Shown: positions 33,730-42,172 of the stretch, piece after piece
Layout of the letters: each line of letters opens with the position of its first letter
How positions within the stretch are numbered: the stretch's first letter is position 1
Assembly (NCBI GenBank): GCA_965230425.1
Contig: CBDDKW010000010.1
Coordinates: forward strand, 153,561 to 217,560
Source of the DNA: CBDDKW01 sp965230425
GTDB taxonomy: Bacteria > Pseudomonadota > Gammaproteobacteria > UBA1113
Direction: 5' to 3'
DNA length: 64,000 nucleotides
The notes under the pieces: generated by a model
What the model saw: the letters and a program-made list of their open reading frames with translations, nothing else
What the model was told of the DNA's origin: nothing
The model's database searches: none
Position numbers and translations under genes: made by a program

Positions 33730-34209
33730 TCACGGTATGGTAAAAGAAATTGAAGTTGAGTATCCCGCTTTACCTTTAACACACGCAGAGGGGTTACCCG
33801 ATTCATTAACTTTATCTTGTAAAGACGCGCTACTTAAGCGTTGATATAACTTATTACAAGCAGCCTTGGGCATTGGGCCTGAGCTGACCATCATAACATT
33901 AGTACTCGTTCCTGCTGGCCCAAACATTAACCATGCTCCCCAGGGGTTCGTCGCATACTTGACTGCTAGATAACCATCATCAGCAAGCATATTGGCTGAC
34001 GCATCAACAGAGCAACACCAAGTAGAATCTTGCACAGCCTCTATCGACGCTTTATAAACAGCATTCATTGACGTAAATGTTGCCGTAACTTTATGTGCCT
34101 GACTAACAGTTTGATAATATAAAATGCTGAGCACAAGCAATATGGCAATGATGACAAGTACACACATCATTTCAATGAGAGAACTAAAACCTTGCTGATA
34201 CTTACGCAT
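33730..34209 (-). CDS. Prepilin-like protein, 159 residues, atypical leader
   Basis: MRKYQQG precedes FSSLIEMMCVLVIIAILLVL; glutamate is at +6 after the glycine, as in the adjacent gene. The body has LYYQTVSQAHKVTATFTSMN, an adjacent cysteine pair (TWCCSVDAS) that is unusual in pilins, and the shared GPMPKAACNKLYQRL motif. It has strong paralogy with the 162- and 181-residue proteins. It starts 2 bases beyond the stop of the upstream pilin, indicating coupled translation. Confidence 0.84.
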   Translation of the reverse strand: MRKYQQGFSSLIEMMCVLVIIAILLVLSILYYQTVSQAHKVTATFTSMNAVYKASIEAVQDSTWCCSVDASANMLADDGYLAVKYATNPWGAWLMFGPAGTSTNVMMVSSGPMPKAACNKLYQRLSSASLQDKVNESGNPSACVKGKAGYSTSISFTIP

Positions 34210-34211
34210 AA

Positions 34212-34757
34212 TTACTGCACCAAATATTGCATCGTGACATAAGAATTATCGCCAGAAGCGGTGCACGCCGCTTGATACTTACCACCGATATAACCAATGG
34301 TTGGCGTACTATTAGCACGTGAAGCTAATTTCTTACAGGCAGTTTCTGGCATCCCACCTGATTTAACGGTGAGTTCTATTCCAGAATTCGTCGCAGCCCC
34401 CACTAAGGAAGGCGCCTTGCCCCAGGGGTTTTGTAAATATTGTATATTGAGAAAACCATCGGTTTGTAATGTTTGCAGCGAAGGCGACAAAGTTACCGAA
34501 CCAAACTCGCCATTGGCTTTTAAATACTTCTCATAGGCGTCATACATGGCATTCATCATATTAAAAGCTTCACCCACTTGCCGATCCTGTTGAGTAGATT
34601 TGTAATAGAGCACGCTGAAGACTAACAATACGGCAATCAGTACCAACACCAGCATTAACTCGAGCAGCGAATAACCGCGTAATGGCTTAAAGGGTTGTTG
34701 AGCTTGTCTTCTCACAATATTACTTACTCTCTCTAAAGAACATGACACAAAAGCCAT
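34212..34757 (-). CDS. Prepilin-like protein, 181 residues
   Basis: A long leader ending KPLRG is followed by YSLLELMLVLVLIAVLLVFS (Gly-1, Glu+5). The ATG at 34757 lacks a clear ribosome-binding site. A GTG fourteen codons downstream, preceded by GAGAGAG, would give a leader of more usual length and is an alternative. The body contains VLYYKSTQQDRQVGEAFNMM, NPWGKAPSLV and GGMPETACKKLASRA, motifs common to the short prepilins and to the presumed major pilin. It is separated from that gene by two hairpins. Confidence 0.83.
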   Translation of the reverse strand: MAFVSCSLERVSNIVRRQAQQPFKPLRGYSLLELMLVLVLIAVLLVFSVLYYKSTQQDRQVGEAFNMMNAMYDAYEKYLKANGEFGSVTLSPSLQTLQTDGFLNIQYLQNPWGKAPSLVGAATNSGIELTVKSGGMPETACKKLASRANSTPTIGYIGGKYQAACTASGDNSYVTMQYLVQ

Positions 34758-34777
34758 TTAACGTGACTCTGCTCACT

Positions 34778-34829
34778 GTGAATTTACTGTCTGAGTAAAT
34801 TCACAAAGGGAGCCATTATGACTCCCTTT
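34778..34829 (-). terminator. Pair of hairpins downstream of the major prepilin gene
   Basis: Two adjacent inverted repeats: GTGAATTTACT...AGTAAATTCAC (34778-34804) and AAAGGGAG...CTCCCTTT (34805-34829). They lie 50-100 bases after the pilS stop on the minus strand. Without a long T-run they look more like an attenuator or RNA-stabilising structure than a full terminator. Such elements after a major pilin gene would raise its level over that of downstream minor pilins. Confidence 0.6.
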
Positions 34830-34879
34830 AAGTATTATCTATGTACTGAACCTCAACACTAGTCAAGGTACTCTAATAG

Positions 34880-35380
34880 CTAACCAGCGGAACACGAACC
34901 TGCATAGCAAACAGTCAATGTTGTTGTGGTTCCACAACCCGCTGTTTGCGAAGCACCTGACCCTGTGGTCAAGGTTTCACTGATACGATTAGCTAAGGCC
35001 TTACATACATTAGTCGATGGTAAACCTGACATTGTGACACCAAAATCCGATGTACCACCACCCACAATCGCGATAGCCCCACCCCAAGGATTAGCTGTTG
35101 CATTCGCTGACGCGGTAGAACCAAACACAGCAGGCAAATAGCCATCAGTAACTAAAGTATACAGATTAGCGGGATATTTGCTTTCATTATCCACTTGATA
35201 AGACCCTGCCGCCGCATACACGGCATTAATCATATCCACCGCATCATTGATATTGGTACTTGCACGGGTAGCTTCGTAATAACGGGTTGCCATTAGTAGC
35301 AGTACGGCAATAATCGCCAAGGATAACATTAATTCCAGCAAGCCGATGCCGCGTTGCTTTAATGTCATAACCATTTTCAT
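34880..35380 (-). CDS. pilS: Major type IVb prepilin (PilS-like)
   Basis: 166 residues from the ATG at 35380, which has AGGAGAGAG just upstream. Leader MKMVMTLKQRG, then IGLLELMLSLAIIAVLLLMA (Gly-1, Glu+5). The body (EATRASTNINDAVDMINAVY, LVTDGYLPAVFG, NPWGGAIAIVGGG) and the C-terminal disulfide candidates (VCKALANRI... and the AGCGTTTTLTVCYAGSC region) match PilS/TcpA-type type IVb major pilins. It is called major because it is the first pilin after the platform gene, has the best ribosome-binding site, and is followed by hairpins. Seven further prepilin genes follow. Confidence 0.87.
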   Translation of the reverse strand: MKMVMTLKQRGIGLLELMLSLAIIAVLLLMATRYYEATRASTNINDAVDMINAVYAAAGSYQVDNESKYPANLYTLVTDGYLPAVFGSTASANATANPWGGAIAIVGGGTSDFGVTMSGLPSTNVCKALANRISETLTTGSGASQTAGCGTTTTLTVCYAGSCSAG

Positions 35381-35493
35381 AACACTCTCTCCTAGAATGA
35401 TCAAAGAAATATGTGAGCCAAAGTATAACCATTAAAAAAACTGACGAGCCTTACACCAATCAGTAGTGAATTAGCTTACACTTAAAAGCTTAC

Positions 35494-36558
35494 TTATGCC
35501 AACGTAAAGCCAACAGAGTAAATACCGAACACCATTAATAAGGCAATGCCACCACCCACGAGTAATAAAATACCGCCCAATACTTTACCAAATTTACGTA
35601 CTGTGGCGATACCTCGGTCGGCAGCTTGCTTACCTAAGCGCACTAATGCGTGTTCAAATCCTTTAGCATCAGCAATCGCCTTCAAGCGTATCACATCTGC
35701 TTCGCTGACTAAACCTGTTTCTAACACTTCAGCGATATTACTACGACCACGGCCTAAGCGTCGCTCAATCATCATTAAATGCCAGGCTAAATAAGGACTC
35801 GCTTGGTTTTGTAAAATTTTTAGGGCTTGTTTAAAAACAACACCGTTAGAAATCAACACCCCTAGGGTTTCCATAAATCGCGCCGCCACTAACTGCCGAT
35901 AAATATTTAATACCGGGATTTTATCGATCAATGCACGTGGCTCCCCCACAACATTTTTTAACATCAATGTCAGACCAATGGCTATCAGGGCAAGGATAAT
36001 TAATGCCATCCACCACCAATCTTGAATGAAGCCGGCAGTACTCATTAAGGTTTGACCTATTTCCGGCCACTGGGAAACGGGTTTAATGCTAGCAAAGGAA
36101 TTTAAAATAGATGATTTAACATATACCATCACCCCCATCCCCATACAGATCACCACCACGGGATAGGATAAAGATGAAACTAAAGAAGACACGGTTTGAT
36201 TACGTGTAGTTAAAGATTCGGCTGCCACACGAATATTTTGTGCTAAAGTACCACCAGATTCACCAGTGCGCACTAATTCGATAATATGCTGAGGAAACCA
36301 TCCCACCATGCCATCAGCGATACCACGACCTTGGGATAGCTTTTGTAGCATATCGAAAGCTAAATGTTCAACGTTGCCTGTATTCAAAGTATGCAACACT
36401 TCAACGGCTTTATTGGCCGGAACACCGTCATCAATCAGGGTAGATAAATCTTCGAGAAAACTTTGCCGTTCACGCGCAGACATCAAAGTTTGTTCAAGGC
36501 GACGCTGGAAAGGGCTTATCGCACCGGGTGGTAATGTTTTTTTCGCTGTGGTCGCCAC
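35494..36558 (-). CDS. pilR: Type IVb pilus inner-membrane platform protein PilR
   Basis: A 354-residue GspF/PilC-superfamily protein of the PilR type. Two cytoplasmic T2SSF domains (about 35-150 and 215-320) include VRTGESGGTLAQNIRVAAES and ETLGVLISNGVVFKQALKIL. Membrane spans lie at about 145-165, 180-205 and near the C terminus (GGILLLVGGGIALLMVFGIY). It forms the platform around which the PilQ ATPase works. It is downstream of pilQ with a 34-base gap and upstream of the prepilin genes. Confidence 0.93.
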   Translation of the reverse strand: MATTAKKTLPPGAISPFQRRLEQTLMSARERQSFLEDLSTLIDDGVPANKAVEVLHTLNTGNVEHLAFDMLQKLSQGRGIADGMVGWFPQHIIELVRTGESGGTLAQNIRVAAESLTTRNQTVSSLVSSLSYPVVVICMGMGVMVYVKSSILNSFASIKPVSQWPEIGQTLMSTAGFIQDWWWMALIILALIAIGLTLMLKNVVGEPRALIDKIPVLNIYRQLVAARFMETLGVLISNGVVFKQALKILQNQASPYLAWHLMMIERRLGRGRSNIAEVLETGLVSEADVIRLKAIADAKGFEHALVRLGKQAADRGIATVRKFGKVLGGILLLVGGGIALLMVFGIYSVGFTLA

Positions 36559-36592
36559 GTTTGGTTCTCTATATTAATTAATGATCAATAGT

Positions 36593-38191
36593 TTAGCTGG
36601 ATTTCTTGCGTTCAGCCAATTCTTCACGCACTCGATTATAATCAAAACCAGCTTCCGTGCTATGCACACTAATTTCACCGACCAAGGTTTCTGCATCAAA
36701 AGGATCCGCAATCCCCTCTTTCACCATCGCTAAAGCACGGGCTTGATAATTGTTCCAACCTTTTGATTTTAAATATTTCTCCCAAGCAAGCGTATCTAAT
36801 TTTTGAATAAATTCACGGCCAGCTTCATCTACCCAAACAACCTTGGCAACCACAGTACGTCCACCTACACCGGTGCTATGACATTGACGGCATTTACCTT
36901 CGCCACGCGCCCGCACCGCACTCAAATCACCAAAGACTGATTGCCAACGCTCCAAATGTTCCGTATGTTTTTGCGCCTCCTGTATAGGGATCGCACAGTG
37001 CTTACAAAGTATAGGCATCAAGCGTTGAAAAATAAGACAAACTAACAAATTACCATCCGCCAACATGGTGGGTGAAATACCCATGTCAGCTAAACGCGTA
37101 ATAATCCCCGTAGCTGAATTAGTATGCACGGTAGAAAACACCAAGTGACCGGTAATAGCTGCACGTACCATCACATTGGCCGTATCTTCATCACGCATTT
37201 CACCTAAGACAATATAATCTGGATCCATTCGCAGTGCTGCACGGCCAAAGGAGGCAAAACTACGATCATTTTTATCCGTATTCACCGGCACTTGGGTCAC
37301 GGTAGGGACTAATTTCTCCACAGGATCTTCAATGGTGTAAACTTTACGCGTGCTTTTAACTAATTGCATACAACTAGCCAGTGTAGTAGTTTTACCTGAT
37401 CCTGTAGGTCCAGATAATAATACAGCACCATGCGGCATCTGCACGGCCCGTTTGATAATATACACTTGCTCATCGGTATAACCCAGCTCTTGCAGAGACA
37501 CCACCTTAGAGTCATCACCAACACCTAAGATCCGCATCACCATATCAAAGCCACCATGGGCTGGCATACTGGCTAAACGTAAACGCACATCACTGCCATT
37601 AACGCGCAAAGGCATAGAGGCATCTTGGGGTACTAAGGGATTAAAGTGCGCCGTGGCATGGTCGGTTTCTTTATTAAACGCTACGGACGCAATTTCACGC
37701 CCCAAACGCGGAAACCATTCTGCATGTAAGTACATTTCACCAAATTTACGGAAACGAATTTTCGCCACATCCGCGCGCACTTCAATATGAATATCACTGA
37801 CATCCGCAGAAACCGCCTCTTGAATTAAAATCCGCAGCCGATGTTGTTGGCTACTGATAGCAGCATCGGCCTTTTTACGTTCTTCTAATTTCTCTTCATC
37901 ATCCAGCACATTAGCTAGGAGCATGGTTAATAACTCTTGTGTCGCCACCATGACCCGCCCCGGCCGGATCCCACGATTCACTAACATGGTTTTACAATTT
38001 TGCACATTGCGTGACGTAGGCTCAGTAGTGAGGATCACCCCACTACGCATCACCACAATGTTACCGCGCTGCTGACACCATTCGTGTAAATCTTCTAGTG
38101 GCCGATCTTTAGGATCAAGATCTGCTTGGCTTGAGCAAATCGCCACATTGCTATCGCGTGGATGTTTTCTTTCTCTGGTTTGTCCTGCCAT
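36593..38191 (-). CDS. pilQ: Type IVb pilus assembly ATPase PilQ (GspE/VirB11 superfamily)
   Basis: 532 residues from the ATG at 38191; a GTG two codons upstream is possible and closer to the AAGG site. The motor domain has Walker A LLSGPTGSGKTTTLAS (near residue 258), the Asp box, and Walker B DPDYIVLGEMRDED (near 320). It also has the His box HLVFSTVHTNSATGIITRLA and a CxxC pair set (CKHC, CRQC). It powers pilus polymerisation. Relative to PilB of the same window it has a shorter, different N-terminal domain, as in R64 PilQ. It is the first gene of the pilus unit; the 290-base divergent space to the hybrid kinase gene should hold its promoter, but no consensus was found. Confidence 0.93.
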   Translation of the reverse strand: MAGQTRERKHPRDSNVAICSSQADLDPKDRPLEDLHEWCQQRGNIVVMRSGVILTTEPTSRNVQNCKTMLVNRGIRPGRVMVATQELLTMLLANVLDDEEKLEERKKADAAISSQQHRLRILIQEAVSADVSDIHIEVRADVAKIRFRKFGEMYLHAEWFPRLGREIASVAFNKETDHATAHFNPLVPQDASMPLRVNGSDVRLRLASMPAHGGFDMVMRILGVGDDSKVVSLQELGYTDEQVYIIKRAVQMPHGAVLLSGPTGSGKTTTLASCMQLVKSTRKVYTIEDPVEKLVPTVTQVPVNTDKNDRSFASFGRAALRMDPDYIVLGEMRDEDTANVMVRAAITGHLVFSTVHTNSATGIITRLADMGISPTMLADGNLLVCLIFQRLMPILCKHCAIPIQEAQKHTEHLERWQSVFGDLSAVRARGEGKCRQCHSTGVGGRTVVAKVVWVDEAGREFIQKLDTLAWEKYLKSKGWNNYQARALAMVKEGIADPFDAETLVGEISVHSTEAGFDYNRVREELAERKKSS

Positions 38192-38487
38192 AATCACTCA
38201 CCCTTAAATGGAAGCCATAAGCACACACAACCTTTGTCATGCTATACCGGACCCACATAATATTAGTATAGGCGAGAACTGCAACTTTTAAGCACTATTA
38301 GTGGCAAAAAAGCCTAACTTGACATAAATTAAGCCTTGATCGGAGAGCCTTATTACCTGGGTAAACAAATAGGTGAGCTTTACACTTCATAACAACTCTC
38401 ATTAACAATTTACTTCAGTTAAGCAAACTTTAAGGCTAAACTACTCCTATACGAACTAGATGTCCCAAGACAAGGAACAATAACCCT

Positions 38488-41277
38488 ATGCAGGCACAAC
38501 CCATACGCCTAAGACTGTATCTACTCACCCTCTTGCCCACGATCATTATCGCCATAACCCTTGGCATCTATTTTTGCTTCGTCAGCACCCAACACTTAGA
38601 AAAAGCCATGCAACAACGTGGATTTTCGATTATTAATCAACTCTCCTCTGCCAGTAAGTATGGCTTATTTGTAGGCAATCAACACATTTTACAAGGCTTA
38701 ACCAATGCTGCCATTGACAACCCCGATATCAAAGCCATCACCATTTATGACAAAGACGGCCATATTTTAGCCTATACCGGACCAGAACGCTTAGAGCCTG
38801 ATCCCTTCACCCTACCGAAAAATAAGCGCACCATTAAAATGGCTAAGAATGAATCAGGGTTAAATTTCTTAGCGCCCATTACCATACAAGAAATGAATAT
38901 TGAAAGCGTCCTTGCCACACTACCAGATAATAACCAAGCCATAAAAACCGATGAAATCATTGGCTGGTTAGCCATCGATATGGACAGTACCAATACTACC
39001 ATTCAAGAGTACCAAGCCTATGCCATTACAACCTTTATTGTAATCATCGGCATTGTCTGCGCACTATTATTCGCCCTACACATTGATCGCTCATTTACCT
39101 TGCCATTACTCACCATCATACGCACAGCCCGGCGCATGGCCGATGGCAAGCAAGGCCCCACGATGATTACCTCAAGCTCGCCTGAGCTTAATATTCTCGC
39201 TCGCAGCCAAAAAGTTCTCCGCGCATCCTTGGATGCCAGCCAACAAGAGTACCAACAAAGCTTAAATCAAGCCCATGAGGATTTAAAACTCAGTCTGGAA
39301 ACTTATGAAGAACAAAATATTAAACTAGACATTGCTCGCAAAGAAGCGATCGAATCTAATCGCTTAAAGTCTGAATTTATCGCAAATATGAGTCATGAAA
39401 TCCGCGCACCTATGAATGGTGTTATTGGCTTTACTAATTTATTATTAGAAACCAACCTGCAGCCACACCAGCTTGATTATCTCACCACTATCCGTAAATC
39501 TGCTGATAATTTATTAGCGATTATTAATGATATTCTCGACTTTTCCAAAATAGAAGCAGGACGCTTAGAGTTAGATTATATCCCCATGGATATTCGCGAG
39601 TGTATTGAAGAAGTCACCTCCATACTCGCCCCCACCGCCTGCAATAAAAAATTAGAATTGATCCCGATTATTGATCCTGACGTTCCCATGCGAGTCATTG
39701 GCGATCCCTTACGTTTTAAACAAATTGTGACAAATCTAGTCAGTAATGCCATTAAATTCACTGACCGAGGTGAAACGATTATTCGTGTACACTTAGTCAG
39801 TGACATTGAAGGCAAAATCACTATTAAAGTAGAAGTCACTGACACGGGCATTGGCTTATCCGCAGAGGAGCAAAAGAAATTATTCCATGCCTTTACCCAA
39901 GCAGATAGCCATATTAATCGCAAATACGGTGGCACAGGCTTAGGCTTAATGATTTGTAAACGCCTGATCCAGTTAGCCGGCGGTAAAATTGGTGTGGACA
40001 GTAAACCGAATGAAGGCTCCACATTCTGGTTCACCTTTGTCAGCGATAAAATTTCCAGTACCGGCCACGATTTCTCCTATAAGCGCCTCGCTGAATTCCG
40101 TGTGTTATTATATGAAGAACACGCTATTGCCCGCGAATCCAGTGAAAACATGCTGAAATTATGGAACATTGACACAGTATCCGTGGACAATGCTGAGCAA
40201 TTCCAGCAAACACTGAATAGTAAAGATCTTAATCAAGCGTACCATCTGATTTTAGTCGGCACCAATCAAACGCATGATCAAACCTTTTTAAGCAAGCACA
40301 TTTTAGCTCCTGCAAAGACACATTTCACTGGTCCCATTATTGTGATGACTAACACCACTGACCAAAGTATACATAATCAGTATGTCTTGGAAGGTGCCAC
40401 ACTGTGTTTAGCCAAACCGGTGAGTCAGAAAAAACTCTACCATGAGCTTTGCGTTTTACTCCTCAGCAACCATAGTAACCCACTCTATGAAGCATTTAAT
40501 ATCCCCACATTAGACCGGCCTCGCTTACAAATTCTAGTGATCGACGATGATGCCTCAAGCCGTCATTTATTTGCAAAATTATTAGAACCCTTTAATACCC
40601 AAGTTACCCTAGCAAATGAAGGCTTTGAAGGCGAAGCCTTAGCAAAACAAATTCACTTTGATATTATTTTTGTGGATATGAACATGCCTGGACGCAATGG
40701 CTTACAAACTGCAAAATACATTCGCCAGACAACTGTGAATCCAAACACGCCCATTATTATTACCACTGCTGAAGACTTAAGTGGTCGTGGCGAAGAAATC
40801 CGCGAAGCAAAAATCAACGATGTGCTCAGTAAACCCATTCGCAGTGAACAACTGAAAGAACAAGTAGCCAATTGGACAATTTTCCATCCACAAACCAGTG
40901 CCGAAGAACGCACAAAAGCCCATGGCGTACCTAAACCGCCGAATCACTCCATTATCGATTGGCAGCTCAGCGTTAATTTAGCCGGCGGTCGTGCTGAATT
41001 GGCAGAGGAATTAATGACGATGCTCATTGATGAATTACCCGAAGAAACTGCCATGATTAAAAAATTATTCGAAGCGCAGCGTTACGATGATGTCAAAGAT
41101 AAAGTACATAAACTCCACGGTGCCAGTTGCTATTGTGGAGTACCACGTCTGCGCGAAGCTATTGCTGAATTTGAAACAGTATTAAAAGCTAACAAAGAAC
41201 AACAATATGATGCTGTGTTTAATACCTTCTTAGAGGAAGTAGAAAAATTATTAGAAGCAGTAAAAAATTCTGAGTAG
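38488..41277 (+). CDS. barA: BarA/LetS-type hybrid sensor histidine kinase
   Basis: A 929-residue unorthodox hybrid kinase in the inner membrane. It has two membrane spans (about 9-30 and 178-200) flanking a periplasmic sensor domain, then HAMP (about 200-255). HisKA follows, with the phosphorylated histidine of NMSHEIRAPMNG near 302, and HATPase with GGTGLGLMICKRL (about 405-515). A receiver-like domain (about 530-650) has lost its phospho-aspartate (ILVGTNQ). A full receiver has aspartate in IIFVDMNMPGRNG near 729, and the HPt domain has histidine in VHKLHGASCYCG near 875. The order and length match BarA of E. coli and LetS of Legionella, which control the CsrA system through UvrY/LetA. The response regulator is not in this window. 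It is divergent from the pilus operon and ends 3 bases from recO (convergent). Confidence 0.92.
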   Translation: MQAQPIRLRLYLLTLLPTIIIAITLGIYFCFVSTQHLEKAMQQRGFSIINQLSSASKYGLFVGNQHILQGLTNAAIDNPDIKAITIYDKDGHILAYTGPERLEPDPFTLPKNKRTIKMAKNESGLNFLAPITIQEMNIESVLATLPDNNQAIKTDEIIGWLAIDMDSTNTTIQEYQAYAITTFIVIIGIVCALLFALHIDRSFTLPLLTIIRTARRMADGKQGPTMITSSSPELNILARSQKVLRASLDASQQEYQQSLNQAHEDLKLSLETYEEQNIKLDIARKEAIESNRLKSEFIANMSHEIRAPMNGVIGFTNLLLETNLQPHQLDYLTTIRKSADNLLAIINDILDFSKIEAGRLELDYIPMDIRECIEEVTSILAPTACNKKLELIPIIDPDVPMRVIGDPLRFKQIVTNLVSNAIKFTDRGETIIRVHLVSDIEGKITIKVEVTDTGIGLSAEEQKKLFHAFTQADSHINRKYGGTGLGLMICKRLIQLAGGKIGVDSKPNEGSTFWFTFVSDKISSTGHDFSYKRLAEFRVLLYEEHAIARESSENMLKLWNIDTVSVDNAEQFQQTLNSKDLNQAYHLILVGTNQTHDQTFLSKHILAPAKTHFTGPIIVMTNTTDQSIHNQYVLEGATLCLAKPVSQKKLYHELCVLLLSNHSNPLYEAFNIPTLDRPRLQILVIDDDASSRHLFAKLLEPFNTQVTLANEGFEGEALAKQIHFDIIFVDMNMPGRNGLQTAKYIRQTTVNPNTPIIITTAEDLSGRGEEIREAKINDVLSKPIRSEQLKEQVANWTIFHPQTSAEERTKAHGVPKPPNHSIIDWQLSVNLAGGRAELAEELMTMLIDELPEETAMIKKLFEAQRYDDVKDKVHKLHGASCYCGVPRLREAIAEFETVLKANKEQQYDAVFNTFLEEVEKLLEAVKNSE

Positions 41278-41280
41278 TCG

Positions 41281-41985
41281 TTATACAAACAACTCTCTGC
41301 TTTTTAACACTTTATCTCCTAATAACACCGCAAATGCCTGTCGCATTAAGCGTTTAGCATCCTTTAAGACCTGCGGATCGGAAAATTCACCCGCTGACAT
41401 AGCTAATAAACTAGCCCCCGCATAGACATCTTGCTCCATTCTCTCAGTCACAGCAGCATTATAACGTCGCACCCCATCAGTGAGATAAAAACGGTAATAG
41501 CCTGCTGCCTCTACTGCTATGCCTGTATCTGCCTCGTGGTTCAAGCCTAAACCGTAACCTAGCTCTTTAAGTAAACACATTTCAAAGCAACGCAAGCTAG
41601 CTTCAATCTGCTCACTGGCATGCAAAGCTACCAAGAAATCTTGATAGTTTATAAACAAATGTTCATGGGGATCTTGGCGATGTAATAAACGGTACAATAG
41701 TTCATTAATATACAGTCCACTGACTAATTGATTACCTTGAAAGAGAAAACCAATCTCATTAGCCTCTGCAGTACGTAGGGTCACTAAATCACGCTGGCCT
41801 ACGTAGCTAATGCTTAAGGGTACAAATGCTTGCAAAACCCCACGCCACGCTGACTTTGGTCGGCGTACACCACGGGCAATGGCCGATACGCGCCCTTGTT
41901 CGCGAGTAAAAAAATCCACCAACACGCTCGTATCTCGATACGGGCGCGTGTGGAGTATATATGCTTGATCAGTGTGTATTGACAT
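41281..41985 (-). CDS. recO: DNA repair protein RecO
   Basis: A 234-residue protein of the RecF-pathway mediator family, which loads RecA with RecR and anneals single strands. The N-terminal OB fold shows AYILHTRPYRDTSVLVDFFT and GRVSAIARGVRRPKSAW. The helical part has LRCFEMCLLKELGYGLGLN. The four zinc cysteines found in some RecO proteins are absent, as in E. coli. It lies downstream of era on the same strand, the usual gammaproteobacterial order, but a 110-bp palindromic element separates the two here. Convergent with the hybrid kinase gene. Confidence 0.93.
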   Translation of the reverse strand: MSIHTDQAYILHTRPYRDTSVLVDFFTREQGRVSAIARGVRRPKSAWRGVLQAFVPLSISYVGQRDLVTLRTAEANEIGFLFQGNQLVSGLYINELLYRLLHRQDPHEHLFINYQDFLVALHASEQIEASLRCFEMCLLKELGYGLGLNHEADTGIAVEAAGYYRFYLTDGVRRYNAAVTERMEQDVYAGASLLAMSAGEFSDPQVLKDAKRLMRQAFAVLLGDKVLKSRELFV

Positions 41986-42010
41986 TATGGGGGCCGCCGT
42001 ATAGTTCCTT

Positions 42011-42120
42011 GTTTTTAGAGTCAGCTTTTCCGTACAGGCGAGTAAAAAGCGCTATCAGGGATGATAGCGCAAGCTACACGGACGTAGCCGAGCCTGTACG
42101 GAAAAGCTGACTCTAAAAAC
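42011..42120. repeat. 110-bp element with perfect 29-bp inverted ends and two inner hairpins
   Basis: The left arm 42011-42039 begins GTTTTTAGAGTCAGCTTTTC; the right arm 42092-42120 is its exact complement. Inside are two smaller hairpins, GCGCTATCAGGGATGATAGC with a closing GC, and GCTACACGGACGTAGC. The element occupies most of the era-recO gap. It resembles a MITE or a large structured REP unit. It is not related in sequence to the 166-bp element at 32080. Confidence 0.85.
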
Positions 42121-42172
42121 CCCAAGTAAATTTCACATTGCTGGAAAAGAAATGCCTTCTGTTACGATTCTG

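Noticed and set aside
28816..34757. Shufflon-type inversion system among the prepilin genes
   Set aside because: No recombinase gene and no short inverted crossover sites inside coding ends; all prepilin genes are complete and in the same direction.
24208..38191. Type II secretion system
   Set aside because: The gene set (PilN lipoprotein secretin, PilO2, PilP, TcpQ-like PilL, PilR) is of type IVb pilus kind; no gspC, gspL or gspM-like genes.
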